From contig CALNVZ010003434.1 of assembly GCA_940671915.1 (NCBI GenBank), forward strand, positions 21,394,838 through 21,458,837: a stretch of 64,000 nt of DNA, read 5' to 3'. The translations under genes were made by a program, and so were the position numbers. Under the pieces are notes generated by a model, which was not told the origin of the DNA, searched no databases, and was given only the letters and a program-made list of their open reading frames with translations. This document shows positions 60,835 to 64,000 of the stretch, piece by piece; the first letter of the stretch is position 1, and each line of letters starts with the position of its first letter. The DNA comes from Paracentrotus lividus (lineage: Eukaryota > Echinodermata > Echinoidea > Camarodonta > Echinidae).

Positions 60835-61215
60835 ACAGTATTCATAAAAGATGATCGACCTCTCAACCAGGCCATCCTCCCAAGTACTAGTAAAGTACAC
60901 CCTATTATATAAATGCGGCTGATGACGTCAAAGAAGTTTAAGGGAATGCTACTGCCAGGCATGATTGGGTTTCGCTTTAGAAAACACGTTTTGTATTGCT
61001 ATGTCAGAACAATAGAATTCTACACACATGAGGTCTATTGTTCTGACATAAGCAATACAAACGTGTTTTCTAAGCCGAAACCCTATCATGCCTGGCAGCA
61101 GCATTCCCTAAACTTCTTTGACGTCATCAGCCGCATTATATAATAGGGGTACTTTTACGAGTACTTGTGGCGGGATGGCTGGTTGAGGTTCGATCACCTT
61201 TTTAATGAAATACTT
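60835..61215. repeat. Long near-perfect palindrome (foldback MITE)
   Basis: Two arms of about 175-180 bp with a spacer of about 17 bases centred near 61026. The inner part (60897-61018 against 61035-61155) is almost perfectly complementary, including GCGGCTGATGACGTCAAAGA; the outer part (GATCGACC...CAAGTACT) is more diverged. It lacks coding capacity. Reading frames on either strand mirror each other. Confidence 0.9.
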
Positions 61216-61478
61216 CTAAAATGGAAGATAAAAATGCTTAAATGGGAATTGTTGTATTAGGAAGAAATATTAGCTTTCGTTTTATATGTAATTTTGTTTT
61301 TCATTTCTCGGTCCGGTCTGAGACTTTAATTAAACGCTACAGTCAGAGCAGTTTTCCTGGATTACACTTGTAGTTTTGGTGATTAATCCTTACTCTTTCC
61401 TGCGCTTGGGATTAATCGTTTAATTAAATTTTCTTTAACTTTTCAATTCTCTCTCGCGGTGCGTGCTATAGGAACAAG
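61216..61478. other. Spacer
   Basis: No gene or repeat recognised. Confidence 0.4.
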
Positions 61479-61481
61479 TAA

Positions 61482-62383
61482 AGCGCTGTCCCACAGAAGG
61501 CGAATCGTTGTGGCGACAAGCCTGCGAAACTACTTTTTAGTACCCATCGCCACCATGCGCAGGTCCAATCGCCTATAAGAATCGTGAATTATCGCGTCTG
61601 TCGCCAACAAATACGTAGCAAAATTCTGTTCGCCGCTAGTTCTCACAAGTTAAACAATAGCAGGCGTCAGTTGGGTTGACGTCAATGAACATGTTTTAGC
61701 AAAGCGGAACGGCGGGCCAGTTGTAGGTTGCCGCGCTCCAGCGTACGTTGCACGCATCGCTGAACCGAAAGGCCAGTGAAATTTAAGCCGCTACGGCCAT
61801 TGTCGCCACCTACATTCACCAAAATCAGGATCGGCCTCCCATTCAGAAACTGTACAGTCGCCGCTGATTTTTGAAATTTTCAAAATCACTCAAGACCCAA
61901 ATTATAATGTGCGACTGAGAGGACCATCACGAATATAAAGGCGACAGGCCGCATCAAGGTAGAAAACACTCGATCGCCTGTGTCAGTCGCAAGGATCGCC
62001 ACAGTGCGCAAGTTCATATTTTGGTTGATTTTAAGATGCGACTAGAGAAGTCGAGCTGCGAGATGCGCGAAGGTCGAGGCTATTGTATATCGGATACAAG
62101 CTATTGTTAGTCTATTGTTTTCGTGGGAGCAAGTCGTGTCGTAGCCTATCGTTAAGACAGAGTCTTACGGGGTGATCATTATTCTTATTTTTTTCGTATC
62201 GTGCTTTTTAGACTTATGAGTACTTTATTCATTTTTTTTTTCATATGTGCTTACGTAGAAGATTTAAAAATGTGTAAAAATAACGTATAATTATCTTGTC
62301 ACCTACGATTCTGACACGATTCTGGCAGGTTCTAACATGCATAGGTTGTCGCCACAACGATCGCCTCCTGTGGGACAGGCCCT
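61482..62383. mobile_element. TIR element with TAA target duplication (PIF/Harbinger-like)
   Basis: 902 bp flanked by TAA (61479-61481, 62384-62386). Ends AGCGCTGTCCCACAGAAGGC and the complement of AGGGCCTGTCCCACAGGAGG. The TIR continues through CGTTGTGGCGACAA, about 42 bp. A three-base TAA/TTA duplication is characteristic of PIF/Harbinger transposases. No transposase is encoded. Confidence 0.8.
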
Positions 62384-62386
62384 TAA

Positions 62387-62602
62387 GGGTTGTATCTCAA
62401 CTCGCGGAAACTACTGTGAAATTACTTTGAGACGGATTTCGGGACTACTTGGAGACGGTTTTGAAACTTGTCTCCTCAGTTTCCGCGACGTTTTTTGGGT
62501 CACGGGAACCAATTTGAGACGTTACTTTGAAACTCCTTTGAGACAGTTTTTGAAAATTGTCTTGAAGACGTTTCAGAGACGTCTCCACGAAGTGAGAAAC
62601 CA
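62387..62602. mobile_element. Diverged copy of the GGAGACGTCTCC foldback
   Basis: GGGTTGTATCTCAACTCGCG at the left and GACGTCTCCACGAAGTGAGA at the right correspond to the ends of 6479-6733. Interior words such as GAGACGG and GAGACGT recur. It starts directly after the TAA of the preceding element. Confidence 0.65.
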
Positions 62603-63097
62603 CACTCTAAAAACTGAAGTGCTCTTTTTAGCACTTCAGAGGCTGAAATCAGCGCTTTTTAAGTGGCTGCCACTCAAAGTGTTGTTTTAGCATTTTCACG
62701 CGAGCTTACCTTTCAGCAAAAGAATAGTGTGATTTCGTTGAGATTCGAACCTGGGTCCCACTGCATGAGAAACGCTGACGATAACGTTAGACCAATTCAC
62801 TTTTTATGATTGCTAGCGGATCATGTTGTTGCATGATGATCTTTCTTCAAATTTGCCATAATCCTCTACTAATATGTTGTCAGAATTAAAGTAAGTTAGG
62901 GAGATATTCGTTGGTCAATTAATAACGTCAGTGGTACTTTTCCATTTCTAGGTGGAGCTCGGTTCGAATCCCATACCGACATTGAATATTTTTGGTTGAT
63001 AAATTATCACATGGGCAAGTGCTAAAATAGCACTTCGGGTGCTGATATAGCACTTCAAGTGAAGTCACCATAAATTAGCACTTCCGTTTTAAGAGTG
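62603..63097. mobile_element. Foldback element with AGCACTTC modules and tRNA-like arms
   Basis: 495 bp. Ends CACTCTAAAAACTGAAGTGC and the complement of CACTCTTAAAACGGAAGTGC. Near the ends, words such as AGTGCT...AGCACTTC recur four to six times. Further in, inverted segments at about 62738-62803 and 62910-62985 carry GATTCGAACC and GGTTCGAATCCC (B-box-like) and a mirrored TAACGTTAGACCAA-like block. It starts at the last base of the preceding foldback. Confidence 0.7.
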
Positions 63098-64000
63098 CAC
63101 CCTAACTTGTCGATCCACAAAGAAAATTAGGCATTTTATGATGATGAGGCTGGTGGTGGATGTATAATGAAACGCATATAAAATTGTATAAACATTTAGT
63201 ATACAAGAAAAAAATGGAGTGGAATTGTGCTTTTATGCTTCGATCATAGAATGTTGAAATAACATTGAAAACTAAAAAAAAAAATAATAATAACGTTGAC
63301 GATTTCAGTCAGGCTCAACAAATCTATTTTTCCTTGTCCTCACTTGAAAATTATTTCATAAACACGTATCCAAGGCCCCATTTTTTCTTTATATTGAGGA
63401 TCAGCATGGATAGAACCTTATATGATTTCGTTCAGAAACACTTTTAGCGATGCGATTGTTATCAAAAAGAGAATAAGCCGAGAACTACTTTATAAATTTA
63501 CGTTTAATCAATAAAAAATAATATACACTTTTGATGTACAGATCTAACGTTAAGTCTGAATATTATTTCCAGTCACAGCCCAATACGATAGCAATCCTGA
63601 TATACAGTGATGACGCCTTTGTTTGTTTGTATTCCTTTTCGAATGCTACTCAATGACCATACGAAGTAGAACTACTGAATAAATCATCAGAAGTACTTGT
63701 TGCCCAGGGCGCATCTTTGGCAATGATGCTCATGATCAATTATTGCGTGTTTCGACCAGGCGTAAGTAGTCTTCTGGCCATAAAGATCTAAAAAGGCAGT
63801 AGCTCTGTTCAAAATTATATGAATCGATCTAGAACCTTTATTGCTTTAAGCAGAACGATTGATCAACTGGAACATTCCATTTTGCAGAATTCGATAAAAG
63901 TGAATAATTTTAGTTTAGCTTATTTGACAGTATGCGCCATTCACAGATGTTTGCCGTTAGGTATGCCAAAAGCAAGGTCCGAATTCTTCAAGGAAACTAC
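63098..64000. other. Unassigned AT-rich end of window
   Basis: No gene, repeat end or RNA gene recognised. Confidence 0.4.

Noticed and set aside
62738..62985. Functional tRNA genes
   Set aside because: Only B-box and partial D-arm similarity; no complete cloverleaf, and the sequences sit inside foldback arms.

Overview
The window looks like intergenic DNA from a marine invertebrate. It is AT-rich, has frequent AGGCCTA words and simple repeats, carries very many short non-autonomous DNA transposons, and contains one intron-poor TRIM gene of the kind expanded in echinoderms and other invertebrate deuterostomes. A sea urchin or relative is my best guess, but no species marker is present. Only one intact protein-coding gene is convincing: a RING/B-box/B-box/coiled-coil (TRIM) protein at 18921-20306 (+). 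One decayed non-LTR retrotransposon (about 7.7-11.05 kb, minus strand) and a possible second retroelement fragment (5.65-6.39 kb) are the only other protein-like sequences. Nearly everything else that can be named is a transposable element or its remains.

Layout. 1-3.7 kb: copies of terminal-inverted-repeat (TIR) family A with nested elements N and F1, rearranged into a large inverted duplication. 3.84-5.47 kb: element C1 followed immediately by another TIR element. 6.48-6.73 kb: a small foldback. 7.8-11 kb: LINE relic split by element A2 and by the foldback J. 12.1-15.3 kb: element A3, itself split by element M. 15.7-17.7 kb: a 1.9 kb TIR element. 18.1-21.2 kb: TRIM gene between two direct repeats, one of them holding a TTAA-flanked MITE whose empty site is preserved in the other. 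21.4-31 kb: a Tc1-like TIR element and three copies of the long foldback family B, with D1 and F2 nested inside B copies and C2 between them. 31-47.5 kb: mostly unique AT-rich DNA with simple repeats, a three-unit degenerate tandem repeat and a few MITEs. 47.57-51.45 kb: a 3.9 kb element made of two different satellites. 51.6-52.5 kb: D2. 52.5-60.8 kb: quiet DNA with simple repeats and two MITEs. 60.8-63.1 kb: a 0.38 kb palindrome and three TIR/foldback elements joined end to end.

The most striking signal is a shared design in families A, C and D (about 0.9-1.0 kb each, TA-flanked). Each carries one family-specific module of about 12-18 bp at the same set of places: single at one terminus, as an internal palindrome about 205 bp in (about 243 bp in A), as a lone internal copy about 415-420 bp from the other terminus, and doubled at that other terminus. 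C and D are visibly homologous between modules, yet the module has changed in step at all sites. Families B, F, M and the 6.5 kb foldback also carry iterated modules. This looks like repeated coordinated replacement of protein-binding sites, although no transposase is present in the window to test it. Start codons are judged by eukaryotic rules, and all element boundaries were read by eye.
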